From NCBI GenBank assembly GCA_900770635.1, contig CAAGLB010000140.1:15330-79329 (forward strand): a stretch of DNA of 64,000 bases. The letters run 5' to 3'. Both the position numbers and the translations under genes were made by a program. The notes beneath the pieces were generated by a model. That model worked only from the letters and a program-made list of their open reading frames with translations. It ran no database searches and was not told the origin of the DNA. The stretch is from an uncultured Alistipes sp. GTDB lineage: Bacteria > Bacteroidota > Bacteroidia > Bacteroidales > Rikenellaceae. Positions 38,697 through 47,923 of the stretch are shown here, piece by piece; the stretch's first letter is position 1, and each line of letters opens with the position of its first letter.

Positions 38697-41161
38697 ATGC
38701 GATTCTCGACTCTATATCTTTTGGCCGCACTCTTTGTTGCTGTCATGTTCCCATTGCGAGCTGTGGCGCAGGAGGATGAGGAGGACTATCGCCTTTACAA
38801 ATTTTATAAGGATGACGATGTCGACGACGATGATCTACTGTCGTGGTTTGCAACAGAAGTCGACTCTCTGTTATCTTCGAGCGCTGGTGGCCGTAGCAAG
38901 GCCTTCACCAATTCGGAGTATGCCCTCAGCACCCTTGGCTTTGCACCTCGTGGCGAGAGTCGTTTTTCGCACAGCTATATCTTCGAGGGGGTAGACATAA
39001 GTTCTTCCACATCTCGAATGTTGTCGCAACTCTCACTCGAGACAACCAACAATGCTGGCATCGGCGGCATAAATAGCTCGCTGAGTCGCACTACACGCCA
39101 CAGCTATCATAGTGCCGATCTTCGCAGTCGTGGTCATAGGTTTGGTGTCAACATCTCGGGGCGCAACTACCTTATGGCGGTGCGGCATAGTGCTACATAT
39201 CGCTTGACTAAGAGCGATTTAGAGCTTGATGACGACTGGCTCTTATCAGAGTATTTCCGAATAAATACTGGCCGAGACCTCTATGTCGATGGGCTCTTTT
39301 CTAATGGCGTAGAGGCGGCTGTGTCGCTAAGCCGCAGGTGGCGTAACAACTCTTTGTTTATGGCTGTTACGCTTCCCTGGTCGCAGCGAGTGTGCGACCT
39401 GCTACGACCGAGGAGGCGGTGGTGCTTACAGGAAATAGAGGCTATAACCCAGCATGGGGTATGCAGGATGGTAAGATGCGCAGTAGCCGCATTAACAACA
39501 CGACGTCGCCGACGTTTATTGCCTCGTGGCAACGTCGACTGGGTATGTGGACAACGATGCGGATTACAGCCATCGGCGAGCTGAGTTATGTTGGTCGTAC
39601 GGCCCTTGCATGGTGCGATGCGATGACTCCTATGCCCGACAACTATCGCTACATGCCGTCATACTTCACGGCGGAGGATGATCATCGAGTTGTTGACAAT
39701 GCATGGCGCTATAACGACCTGCGCTACACGCAGATAGCATGGGACGACCTATATCATACAAATGCCCTTCAGCGTGATGGTCATGCTGCATATTTTGTTG
39801 AATGTAGGCGCAGAAATGCTCTAAATGGCTCGGTTGTCGTCGACTTCACCACGCAGTTTCGTGGGCTGGAGCTCGAGTATGGTATGCGTATTAGCTGTGA
39901 TTCACGTCGTGAGTTTAAGGTTGTTGACGACCTGCTTGGTGCCGACCATCTCCTCGATATAGACTACTTCGTGCGTGATGATGCCACCTATGGCACTCGC
40001 TACCGCAACAACCTACGTAGCACAACGATTAAGAGGATTGCCGGCCAGCGATTTGGCTATGACTATCGTCTTACTGAATCATCGCTGTCAGCCTATGGCA
40101 TAGCTCGTTGGAACATCTCTAATATGGATTTTGAGGTGGGTGTCGACCTGGCAACATCGAGCATCCATCGTCGTGGATATTTCGAGAAGGAGCTATTTGC
40201 TGCTGCTCGCTCCTATGGCCGTTCACGCAGCGTTGTGCTCATGCCAGCCTCGTTGAATGTGGCTTGGAGCTATACTTTTGGCCGCAATGTGTTAGATGTG
40301 CATGCCGTTGCGGCATCACGTTGCCCCGAGTCGGAGTCACTCTTCTTGCAGGCTGATTATAACAACCGCATTGTCGACGCCCCTCGCCTAAGCACATCGG
40401 TGGCTGCTGAGGTGGGATATAGGCATGTGGCGCAACGATTCTCTGTGGGTGCTCACATGTTTGCATCGTATCATGCCAATGAGTGCGATGTGTTGCACTA
40501 CTACGATGACCTTGCTGACGAGTATGTCGATGCTGTGGTTAGCCAACTTGCTCGCATCAACTATGGCTTTGAGATAGATGCATCGGTGCGATGGTCGCAA
40601 TATCTTAGCTCGCAAGCGCAGCTCAACATCGGTCGTTATAGGTTTGCTAAGGATGCTACCGTTAGGGCGTATGCCGATGATGACAACGACCTTGTATATG
40701 TGTCACGCTCAGCAATTCGTGGTCTTAACACCTCAATGCCCGAGCTATCGTCTTATGTAGATCTCGCCTTTAAGCGTGGCGGCTGGCAAGCTACGGCCTC
40801 GTTGTGCTATGTAGGCTCTCGATATGTCAGTCCCTCGGTGGTGCGCCGCACCGAGCGTATTATATCCTATGCTTCGTCAGCCGAGGAGCACTCTTCGTTG
40901 CTCGAACATCAATCGATAGGTGATGCTGTGTCGTTAGGTGTCAACATCTCTAAGAGCTTCAGCCTAAACGATGTTGCGTGGCTATATGTGTCGTTCAGCA
41001 TCGACAACCTACTTGGCGCTGAGAACATATATAGCGGCTATGAGCAGCACCGCATACGCACCGTACATATTGGTCAAATGGAGCATATGCGCCCATTTGC
41101 CAATAAAGTTACACTTGGCTATGGACGCACATGCAGAATAAATGTTAGCTTCGGATTCTAA
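38697..41161 (+). pseudogene. TonB-dependent-receptor-like outer-membrane barrel, interrupted by a frameshift
   Basis: The gene starts with a signal peptide (MRFSTLYLLAALFVAVMFPL, ending AVAQ). The first frame codes for a plug-like region and early barrel strands up to MAVTLPWSQR near 39390, then runs out of sense and stops at 39584. The continuation, RPATTEEAVVLTGNRGYNP, is in a different frame, open from before 39392 to 41161, and ends in GRTCRINVSFGF, a normal barrel terminus. Adding one base in CAGCGAGTGTGCG at about 39386-39392 would restore a protein of about 820 residues. The region reads as a Bacteroidetes outer-membrane receptor (TonB-dependent receptor-like). A sequencing error is as likely as true inactivation, since both parts keep good coding character. 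Confidence 0.8.
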
Positions 41162-41167
41162 TCTTAG

Positions 41168-42616
41168 CTACTCGTGATCGTGATGGTGGTCATGATGGTC
41201 GTGGTCGGTGCCGAGGGTTACGCCATACTCGTAAGGAGTTGTTAGCTTCTTGCCCTGATACTCGCCTGTTAGCGTGCGTAGGAATGCTACGATGTCGTCA
41301 ATCTGCTCAGTTGTGAGCTCCTTATCCACCTGATAGTATGCCATATCACGTACCGCAGCCTCCAATGTTGGGCGTGTGCCGTCGTGGAAGTATGGCCATG
41401 TAAGCTCTACGTTGCGAAGACCTGGAGTCTTGAAGCGGTGGATGTCACGCTCGAGATTTGTCTCCTTGTTGCGACCGTTATCCTCGATGTTTGGCTGGTG
41501 GTTAAGCTCCTCGTCGGCATCACGATCAGCGAAGTAGTCGTGGTATACGCCCATAAGCTCGTACGACTCGCCACCGAGGTTTGCGCCCACGTGGCATGTT
41601 GCGCAGCTATACTCCTTAAAGAGCTCGTAGCCACGCTTCTCCTGCTCTGTTAGTGCCTCATCATCGCCACGCAACCACTTATCAAACTGTGAGTTAGGTG
41701 TTACAAGTGTGCGCTCGAATGCTGCAATAGCGCTTGTTATGCTCTTCTCGGTAAAGCCCTCGGGATATACCTCCTTAAACTCTGCTACAAACTCAGCGTC
41801 CTGGTTTAGCTTGGCAACAATCTCGTCGAACGATGCTGAGGCCATCTCGATAGGGTTGAGCGGTGGCCCTGCCGCCTGTGCCTCGAGTGTCATAGCTCGG
41901 CCGTCCCAGAACTGCACAAAGTTGTACGCTGCGTTATATACTGTAGGAGCATTCACACCACCAAGCTGGTCGTTAACACCATGCGAGTACTGGTGGTTGT
42001 CAACGCCACCTGCGCTAAGGTCGTGACATGTTGCACACGACACGCTGTTGTCTACAGATAGACGAGTGTCGTGATAGAGCTTAAAGCCGAGTGCCACACG
42101 CTTCTGGTCAACGTCTGCAGCGTCTGCAATAGGTCGTACTGGCTCGCCACCCAAGCCGTCGTTGTAGTGCCTCTTGCGCCACTCTTCAGCCCATGCCTGA
42201 GCGATGCTACCCTTAGCCTTTGTGCTCTGACTGCCCCAGTGCAAGAGATAGTACTTTGCTGCGGGCATAGTGCCGTCCATAATCACCTTCTCGACCTTTG
42301 CAACATCTACTGGCGATAGCTCCTCTCCACTATTAAGTGCGTTATACAGAGGCATGATGTCGTAGGTGTGGTAGCCCTTCTCGATATCCTCCTTTACAAC
42401 CTTGCCAACAACGGGTAGATTGGCGTAGAATGGTAGCTCGGCATCCTGCTGGTGGCAGCTTAGACAGCCGCCCTGCTCCAACAAAGCCGCTATGCGTGCA
42501 TTTGGCGCAAGCTCCTCAGAGGGGGGAGTAAGCTGCATGCGATAGGCAACCACAAGCACAATGGCGAGTAGTAGTGCCGCAAGCGACAGACGCTTGAAAG
42601 TGAATAGCTTCTTCAT
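41168..42616 (-). CDS. Tri-haem cytochrome c peroxidase with His-rich tail
   Basis: A 482-residue periplasmic enzyme that reduces hydrogen peroxide with electrons from the quinone or cytochrome pool. A signal anchor (about 10-26) is followed by an N-terminal haem-binding domain with CLSCH at residue 51 and the diheme peroxidase core with CATCH at about 194 and 338. The extra N-terminal haem resembles YhjA-type tri-haem peroxidases and the Haem_bd fusion seen in Bacteroidetes. The C-terminus (DHDHHDHHHDHE) could bind metal. The ATG at 42616 is used because the signal peptide starts there. CcsA and ResB, needed to attach haem to c-type cytochromes, lie directly upstream. Confidence 0.92.
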   Translation of the reverse strand: MKKLFTFKRLSLAALLLAIVLVVAYRMQLTPPSEELAPNARIAALLEQGGCLSCHQQDAELPFYANLPVVGKVVKEDIEKGYHTYDIMPLYNALNSGEELSPVDVAKVEKVIMDGTMPAAKYYLLHWGSQSTKAKGSIAQAWAEEWRKRHYNDGLGGEPVRPIADAADVDQKRVALGFKLYHDTRLSVDNSVSCATCHDLSAGGVDNHQYSHGVNDQLGGVNAPTVYNAAYNFVQFWDGRAMTLEAQAAGPPLNPIEMASASFDEIVAKLNQDAEFVAEFKEVYPEGFTEKSITSAIAAFERTLVTPNSQFDKWLRGDDEALTEQEKRGYELFKEYSCATCHVGANLGGESYELMGVYHDYFADRDADEELNHQPNIEDNGRNKETNLERDIHRFKTPGLRNVELTWPYFHDGTRPTLEAAVRDMAYYQVDKELTTEQIDDIVAFLRTLTGEYQGKKLTTPYEYGVTLGTDHDHHDHHHDHE

Positions 42617-42629
42617 AGTTTTTAGGTTT

Positions 42630-43418
42630 TTATTGTTGATTATATGTATGTACACTCTCTTTTGCCGAAGGGAGATAGTTTACGCCATACCAGCACATCT
42701 GTAGCGATAAGAAGGCGGCGATGACAATTAGGTAATATGCCACGTTTGAACGTCGTGTTTGGCGTGCGGGGAGGTGTATGGCAAGTAGGAATAGGCCCCA
42801 TGTTGTGGCTGCCCACGCCTCCTTGGCGTCCCAGCTCCAGTAGGCACCCCACGCATCTTTTGCCCATAGCGCACCTGTGAGCATGCCCACGGTAAATAGT
42901 CCTATGCCACCATAGAGTAGCTTCTCGACAACATCACGCAGTTCAAGCTTGCTGTTTGCTATGCCACATATAGCAAGTAGCGTTGCGCAGCCGAGCAACG
43001 AGTAGGAGAACATATATACGGATACATGGGGTATAAACCAGGCACTTTGCAGTGCTGGCATCAGCGACTCATCGTGTATCTCGGGGCGTAGGATATTGAT
43101 AAGGATAAATACCGTTGCCATGAGTGTTGAGAAGCTTAAAATCCAGCGGTAGTGCCACCTATGGTATGTCGCAGCTCCCGCCACGAGCATAAAGAGGGAG
43201 TACCAGAGGCGTGTTTCACCCATGGTGCGTAGTGGTGGTCGCCCAAGCGTATGCCAGAGCAGGGCCACAAATAGAGCCATCACCACAATTGCCAACACAG
43301 ATAGTAGAGTCGCTGCCGTGCTACGCTCCTTGTGTCGTAGCGCAATACCTGCGCCCGACGCCGAGAGCACAATGGCCACAGAGGCGATATATGGAAATAT
43401 GTTCCAGCCAAGTACCAT
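42630..43418 (-). CDS. ccsA: Cytochrome c biogenesis protein CcsA (ResC-type)
   Basis: A 262-residue polytopic membrane protein of system II cytochrome c maturation. The haem-handling WWD-like motif WGAYWSWDAKEAWAATTWG lies at about residues 205-223, with conserved histidines in adjacent helices (HVSVYMFSY, HLPA). It receives haem with ResB and ligates it to CxxCH motifs in the periplasm. The ATG at 43418 is preferred to a TTG at 43451, which would overlap ResB. It is 13 bp upstream of the peroxidase gene, the likely client. Confidence 0.9.
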   Translation of the reverse strand: MVLGWNIFPYIASVAIVLSASGAGIALRHKERSTAATLLSVLAIVVMALFVALLWHTLGRPPLRTMGETRLWYSLFMLVAGAATYHRWHYRWILSFSTLMATVFILINILRPEIHDESLMPALQSAWFIPHVSVYMFSYSLLGCATLLAICGIANSKLELRDVVEKLLYGGIGLFTVGMLTGALWAKDAWGAYWSWDAKEAWAATTWGLFLLAIHLPARQTRRSNVAYYLIVIAAFLSLQMCWYGVNYLPSAKESVHTYNQQ

Positions 43419-43419
43419 G

Positions 43420-44232
43420 CTATCTACTAACTTTTTTAGGTCCCATAACAAACATCATTGCCGCTCCTGCGAGCAACATCACAATACCTACGAACGAGAG
43501 GTAGTGCCATGGCTCGTTGATAATCTCGATTATGGCGTAGCCCTCTCTACCGTCATTTACTATGTATATCTTTGTGCCAAGCCCCTTGCTCATGGGGTGG
43601 TTTACGCTGAGTGTCGCACTCTTATCGTCTACCATGACGTCTGCCTCAATAGCCGAGAGTCGCCCTGCACTATCTCGCTCTGTGCGGAGGTCAAGAAGTT
43701 CAATGTCGTAGCCGAGCTCTTCGGCAGCGCCTGTTGTTGTGTAGGCTATTGAGCTACGCTCGCCCCTCTCGAGTGCCAAGCGCATAACGTGGCGGTCGGG
43801 AGCTCCCCAAAATCCAGCGCCAAGAAGTAGCACTAAGCCACAATGTAGCAACGTAAATCTCCAGCGTATGCCATTAACATTGCGCCAGCCACGCACGATA
43901 ACGAGTGATAGATGTGTAAGAGTAAAGATGATTGCTGTGATTACCGACAGCGATGTTGTCTTGGGCTCGGCCTGTGTACCAAGTATAATGCCCACCACAG
44001 CCATTAGCCCAAGCGATAATTTAGTGGCATCTGCCGAGAGCATAAAGGCTCCTACTCTCCCCGTGCGTCTATGCCATAGTTGAGCAACGGCGGCGAGCCA
44101 CAGTAAAGCGAGTAGCAGATTTAACGGAAAGGCAAAGATAGAGATGTCAACACCCTTCAAAATGGTGTCGACAGCCACCAATGCAACGGATATAATGCAG
44201 ATTATCAGCCAACTATGTTTACACTCGCTCAT
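43420..44232 (-). CDS. Cytochrome c biogenesis protein ResB (Ccs1)-like
   Basis: A 270-residue membrane protein. About four hydrophobic helices in the N-terminal half lead to a periplasmic domain (VDDKSATLSVNHPMSKGLGT) and a final helix (LSFVGIVMLLAGAAMMFVMG). The motif GLGTKIYIVNDGREGYAI is the usual ResB signature region, in a shorter form than the classical protein. It works with CcsA to deliver haem. It is the first gene of the ResB-CcsA-peroxidase operon. A near-consensus -7 element (TATCTTTA on the minus strand at 44264-44271) lies upstream. Confidence 0.82.
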   Translation of the reverse strand: MSECKHSWLIICIISVALVAVDTILKGVDISIFAFPLNLLLALLWLAAVAQLWHRRTGRVGAFMLSADATKLSLGLMAVVGIILGTQAEPKTTSLSVITAIIFTLTHLSLVIVRGWRNVNGIRWRFTLLHCGLVLLLGAGFWGAPDRHVMRLALERGERSSIAYTTTGAAEELGYDIELLDLRTERDSAGRLSAIEADVMVDDKSATLSVNHPMSKGLGTKIYIVNDGREGYAIIEIINEPWHYLSFVGIVMLLAGAAMMFVMGPKKVSR

Positions 44233-44353
44233 TTATGTTGCATTATGCTTACCAATTCTACGATAAAGATATTACTAATTTTCTAAATAAACGTAGTTTT
44301 CGACAAAAAAATCATGTTTTAGGCTAAAAATATATATACTTAAAGTCAGATGT

Positions 44354-44397
44354 AATAAAACAATTAGGGCTGTCCGACCTATGTCAAACAGCCCTAA
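44354..44397 (-). terminator. Terminator of the ExbB/ExbD operon
   Basis: Stem TTAGGGCTGT (44364-44373) with ACAGCCCTAA (44388-44397). On the minus strand it is followed by TTGTTTTATT, 19 bp after the last exbD stop. Confidence 0.82.
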
Positions 44398-44416
44398 ACG
44401 TATTAGAGTTTAAATA

Positions 44417-44869
44417 TTAATGCACACGGGCTTTTGCTGCGTATGAGATGCTATAAGCCTCTGCACGACGCAACTCCTGCTTAACATCAGTAAGCTTACC
44501 AACTGTTGCAGTCTTGTCGACACGCAAGTTGACAGTCATCTGTGAAAGAGCCATAGACTTCTTTGCACTTGCATCGTGCACTAGGTCCTGGATGTCTGAT
44601 ACCTCACAGATCTGGTCGTTAAGCTGAATCTTGAGCGCATCACCCTCGCCACGCTGCAAGGGCTGACCGATCCAAACATTCACCAAACCCTTCTTATCAA
44701 GCTCTGTAATCTCGCGAGCCTCTGGCATAGCGACATTCACCAATGGGTCTGTATCTCGCATGGTTGTTGCAGCCATGAAGAAGAACAGAAGCATGAAGAC
44801 GATGTCGGGAAGCGACGAGGTCGACATTGCGGGCACTTCTTTCTTGCCCTTTTTTGCCATTACTGCCAT
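44417..44869 (-). CDS. exbD: ExbD/TolR-family protein (second)
   Basis: A 150-residue protein with one transmembrane helix (about 22-38, DIVFMLLFFFMAATTM) preceded by the conserved Asp that carries protons, and a periplasmic domain. It partners ExbB in a proton-driven motor that energises TonB-dependent transport or Tol function. It starts 2 bp after the preceding exbD-like gene, possibly at either of two ATGs 9 bp apart. It is the last gene of the operon. No tonB gene is present in the cluster. Confidence 0.93.
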   Translation of the reverse strand: MAVMAKKGKKEVPAMSTSSLPDIVFMLLFFFMAATTMRDTDPLVNVAMPEAREITELDKKGLVNVWIGQPLQRGEGDALKIQLNDQICEVSDIQDLVHDASAKKSMALSQMTVNLRVDKTATVGKLTDVKQELRRAEAYSISYAAKARVH

Positions 44870-44871
44870 AA

Positions 44872-45471
44872 TTACTTACGTGTTTGATCGTTAGGTTCAG
44901 CCTCCGAAATCTTCACTGGCACTGCCTTGCGAATATTTCCTGTCTGAATCTCATTTAAGTCTTCAAATGACTTACCATAAGCCTGCATCGCAATCATGTT
45001 ACGATATACGTTGAAGGCATGTGTAAGCTCGTCCTGAACTTGCAAGTAGATATTATACTTGGTCTCGTTATCAGCCTTTAGCGACACGACGCCCTGGCTG
45101 ATCTCGCACTTGATTGTAGGCTCAACCTCTGTCTCCTTCTTCTCAGAGCGGTCTGCTCCTGCGAGGAAGTCAAGCACCTCACGTGACATTCGAGAGTGGT
45201 CGCCACGACGGTTAAGGTCGATAGGCATATACTCCTCTGTGCCGACCATGATACGTCCCTCTTTCGAAACGTTTACCATGAGAACGTTACGCTGCTTGAG
45301 CTCTACATCATCCTGCTGCTGCTCGCTGTCGGCGATAGGAGGAAGCGTACGCTTCATACCTGCGTCGACATCCATCGTAGTGGTGACCAAGAAGAATATC
45401 AATAGCAAGAACGCGATATCTGCCATTGAGCTGGAATTAATCTCTCCAGCCTTTCTCTTTGCCTTTGCCAT
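44872..45471 (-). CDS. exbD: ExbD/TolR-family protein (first)
   Basis: A 199-residue relative of the next gene product. The transmembrane helix has the critical Asp (SSMADIAFLLLIFFLVTTTM, about 15-33), followed by a longer periplasmic domain with AKAKRKAGEINSSS before it as a cytoplasmic basic leader. Paired exbD genes next to one exbB are usual in Bacteroidetes. It begins 3 bp after the stop of the coiled-coil membrane protein gene. Confidence 0.93.
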   Translation of the reverse strand: MAKAKRKAGEINSSSMADIAFLLLIFFLVTTTMDVDAGMKRTLPPIADSEQQQDDVELKQRNVLMVNVSKEGRIMVGTEEYMPIDLNRRGDHSRMSREVLDFLAGADRSEKKETEVEPTIKCEISQGVVSLKADNETKYNIYLQVQDELTHAFNVYRNMIAMQAYGKSFEDLNEIQTGNIRKAVPVKISEAEPNDQTRK

Positions 45472-45474
45472 AAA

Positions 45475-46809
45475 CTACGATTTAAAAATGCCACGTACTG
45501 ATGAATAGAGTGCTGCAACTGCTGCACCTGCGAATGCAAGATATGTAATCCAAATGCTAACGTCAGCAATCATATAGTCTGATGCTGCGAATACTGTGCG
45601 AGTCTCAGGATCGTTGCCGAGGCCGAATGGAATAGGCTCGCCTGCAGCATCCAACATAGGCTGACCTACGCCGTTAGTAACGTAGAGAACTACGCCATCC
45701 AACCAACCGTGAGCCTGGCCGATGAAGTATGCAGCTGCGCATACACCAACAACAGCAACCATTGCAACGATAGACTTAACACCGTTACCAGAGTTCTGGA
45801 AGAAGTCAAGGATAAAGCCAAGAACTACAAATACGATTGCAAATAGCATGAGGAAATACAACCAGTAGATGTTGTAGCTGATAACCTTACCAAGCTTCAT
45901 GATGCTCTGCTGGTCGATCTGTGCCTGTGCAATAGCATCCTTCAACATAGGAACGTTTGACTCGAATGCAGTCTCGTTGTCGAGAGCTGTCTTGCGCTCA
46001 TTAACAAGCTTCTGGTACTCAGCGATAGTAGCCTTAACACCATTGAGCTGACGCTTCTGAGCTGCGTTGATAGCCTTAGCACCGAGCAACTCGTCGAGAG
46101 TAGCAGCATAGTCCTCACGGCCCTCAACAACAGCGATCTTGATGTTAGCAACCTTGCACATCTCGTCAACCAAAGCCTTTGCAGGATCGAACTGTGCCTT
46201 CTTAGCCTCGAGAGCCTCGTTAGCCTTCTGTGCCTGCTCCTGAACACTCTTAAACTCCTGCTCAGCGTAAGCGATAACCTTCTCGTCGTCAGATGCGTTT
46301 GCATCCCAAACAACCTTTGCCTGAAGCTCCTTCAAAGTCTCAGGAAGCTTCTTGAAGTCGTCAACAACCTTCTGTGCATTAGCAAGCTCGGTGTTCTGAG
46401 CTGCGTTGCGGCGGCGAATTGCGCTAAGCTCAGCAATCTTAGCCTCAGCCTCCTTAACAGCCTTATTCTCGGTGTCAGCAAGCTGCTTCTCGCACTCAGC
46501 GATCTTGTTCTCAATGTTCTTAATCTTCTCGAGAGTGGTGCCGTAGATAGTAGCATCAGACTTTCTCATCTGATTGATAGTAGCGGTACCCATTGCCTCG
46601 ATACCCTGAGCCACAGATACTACTGGGATAGGGTTACCAAGCTCGTCCTGCTTCTCCTCACCATTCTCATCGTACTGATAAGACATGCCCATGATGCTGG
46701 CAATCTTGTCTGAATCTGGTGCAGACATACCAACAACAATAGCCCATGCCATCAAACCGACTGAGATCAGTGCGAGGACGAGGAATACTATTCTATGTAA
46801 TTTTTTCAT
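45475..46809 (-). CDS. ExbB-operon membrane protein with large coiled-coil region
   Basis: A 444-residue inner-membrane protein. There is one helix at about 7-27, a long charged helical stretch (about 90-300, rich in Lys, Glu, Ala) and three further helices (about 315-340, 350-370 and 410-435). Bacteroidetes ExbB operons often carry a small membrane protein between exbB and exbD, and the terminal helices here fit such a protein. The 200-residue coiled coil would then be an insertion, facing the periplasm if the N-terminus is cytoplasmic. It lies between exbB (51 bp) and exbD (3 bp). The function is unknown; modulation of the proton motor or an envelope link is inferred. Confidence 0.8.
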   Translation of the reverse strand: MKKLHRIVFLVLALISVGLMAWAIVVGMSAPDSDKIASIMGMSYQYDENGEEKQDELGNPIPVVSVAQGIEAMGTATINQMRKSDATIYGTTLEKIKNIENKIAECEKQLADTENKAVKEAEAKIAELSAIRRRNAAQNTELANAQKVVDDFKKLPETLKELQAKVVWDANASDDEKVIAYAEQEFKSVQEQAQKANEALEAKKAQFDPAKALVDEMCKVANIKIAVVEGREDYAATLDELLGAKAINAAQKRQLNGVKATIAEYQKLVNERKTALDNETAFESNVPMLKDAIAQAQIDQQSIMKLGKVISYNIYWLYFLMLFAIVFVVLGFILDFFQNSGNGVKSIVAMVAVVGVCAAAYFIGQAHGWLDGVVLYVTNGVGQPMLDAAGEPIPFGLGNDPETRTVFAASDYMIADVSIWITYLAFAGAAVAALYSSVRGIFKS

Positions 46810-46860
46810 AATAGTTTTCTCTATTGTTATGTTATAGGTCTCTTGGTGTTTACTTCTTGA

Positions 46861-47664
46861 TTACTTCTTGTTGTATGCAGTAAGCATATCTACCAATGTA
46901 ATAGAAGTATCCTCCATCTTAACAACCTGAGACTCAATCTTAGAGAGAATGTAGTTGAAGAACACCTGAAGAATAACAGCAGCGATAAGACCCATGATAG
47001 TTGTCAAAAGCGCAACCTTGATACCACCAGCTACAACGGTAGGTGACATTGTTGCAGAACGCTCGATATCGTCGAATGCCTGGATCATACCAACAACGGT
47101 ACCCATGAAACCGAGTGATGGAGACAAAGCGATGAACAATGAGATCCAAGAAAGACCTGACTCCATCTGGCCCTGCTGAACTGAACCGTAAGATACAACA
47201 GCCTTCTCAACAGCCTCGAGGCCCTGGTCGTAGCGCATAAGGCCCTGGTAGTAGATTGAAGCGATAGGACCACGTGTGTTGCGGCAGTACTCCTTAGCAG
47301 CCTCAACGCCCTGAGCGTTAAGAAGCTCCTCAACCTTAGCAACAAACTTCTTAGTGTTAATCTGAGCGAATGTCATGTAAAGGATACGCTCGATAGAGAT
47401 TGCCAAACCAAGAATCAAGCAGACAAGTACTGGAAGCATCCAGCCCCAACCACCCTCGAGGAACTTCTTCATAAGGGCGAAGTGCATAGGCTCACCAGCT
47501 GGCTCTTCTGTTACAACCTCAGCCTCAGCTACCTCAGCCTCAGCTACCTCGGCAACAGCCTCAGTGTTTGCAGCGTCATTTGCAGGTGCCTGCTCTGGCT
47601 CCTGTGCGTAAGCAGCGCCGAATGAGAGAGCAGCAGCTGCCATAACCAAAAATAATTTTTTCAT
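46861..47664 (-). CDS. exbB: MotA/TolQ/ExbB proton channel protein
   Basis: A 267-residue inner-membrane protein. A cleavable signal (MKKLFLVMAAAALSFGAAYAQ) and an acidic Ala/Glu/Val-rich stretch (about 22-55) precede three transmembrane helices; the last two contain SLFIALSPSLGFMGTVVGMIQ with TVVAGGIKVALLTTIMGLI, the family signature for the proton pathway. It forms the stator of a motor with the two ExbD proteins. It is the first gene of the operon and is preceded by 259 bp of AT-rich sequence in which I saw no clear promoter element or other feature. Confidence 0.93.
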   Translation of the reverse strand: MKKLFLVMAAAALSFGAAYAQEPEQAPANDAANTEAVAEVAEAEVAEAEVVTEEPAGEPMHFALMKKFLEGGWGWMLPVLVCLILGLAISIERILYMTFAQINTKKFVAKVEELLNAQGVEAAKEYCRNTRGPIASIYYQGLMRYDQGLEAVEKAVVSYGSVQQGQMESGLSWISLFIALSPSLGFMGTVVGMIQAFDDIERSATMSPTVVAGGIKVALLTTIMGLIAAVILQVFFNYILSKIESQVVKMEDTSITLVDMLTAYNKK

Positions 47665-47923
47665 AATGATTTGATTAGTTAAAATTTGTAATTTTTAGTA
47701 GTTGTTTTTCTCTATATTTTTGTTTTTGGTAAAACTTTTGTTGTTGTCACCATCGAGTACTACACACCCAATGCCACCCCTTGTGGAGTAGCTTGTGGCA
47801 TGTTAAACTCAATATCTATCAGTCCATTACGCTTCAAAAGTGAGTTTTTGTCACTTTATCTGTGCCCCGTTACGGGATTTTACAGAGCGAAATTTACAAT
47901 TAATTTTCGAAATAAGCAATGCT

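Noticed and set aside
47665..47923. Possible small gene or RNA in the 259-bp gap before exbB
   Set aside because: AT-rich, no sizeable open frame with a plausible start, no stable hairpin with T-tract and no -7 element were seen.
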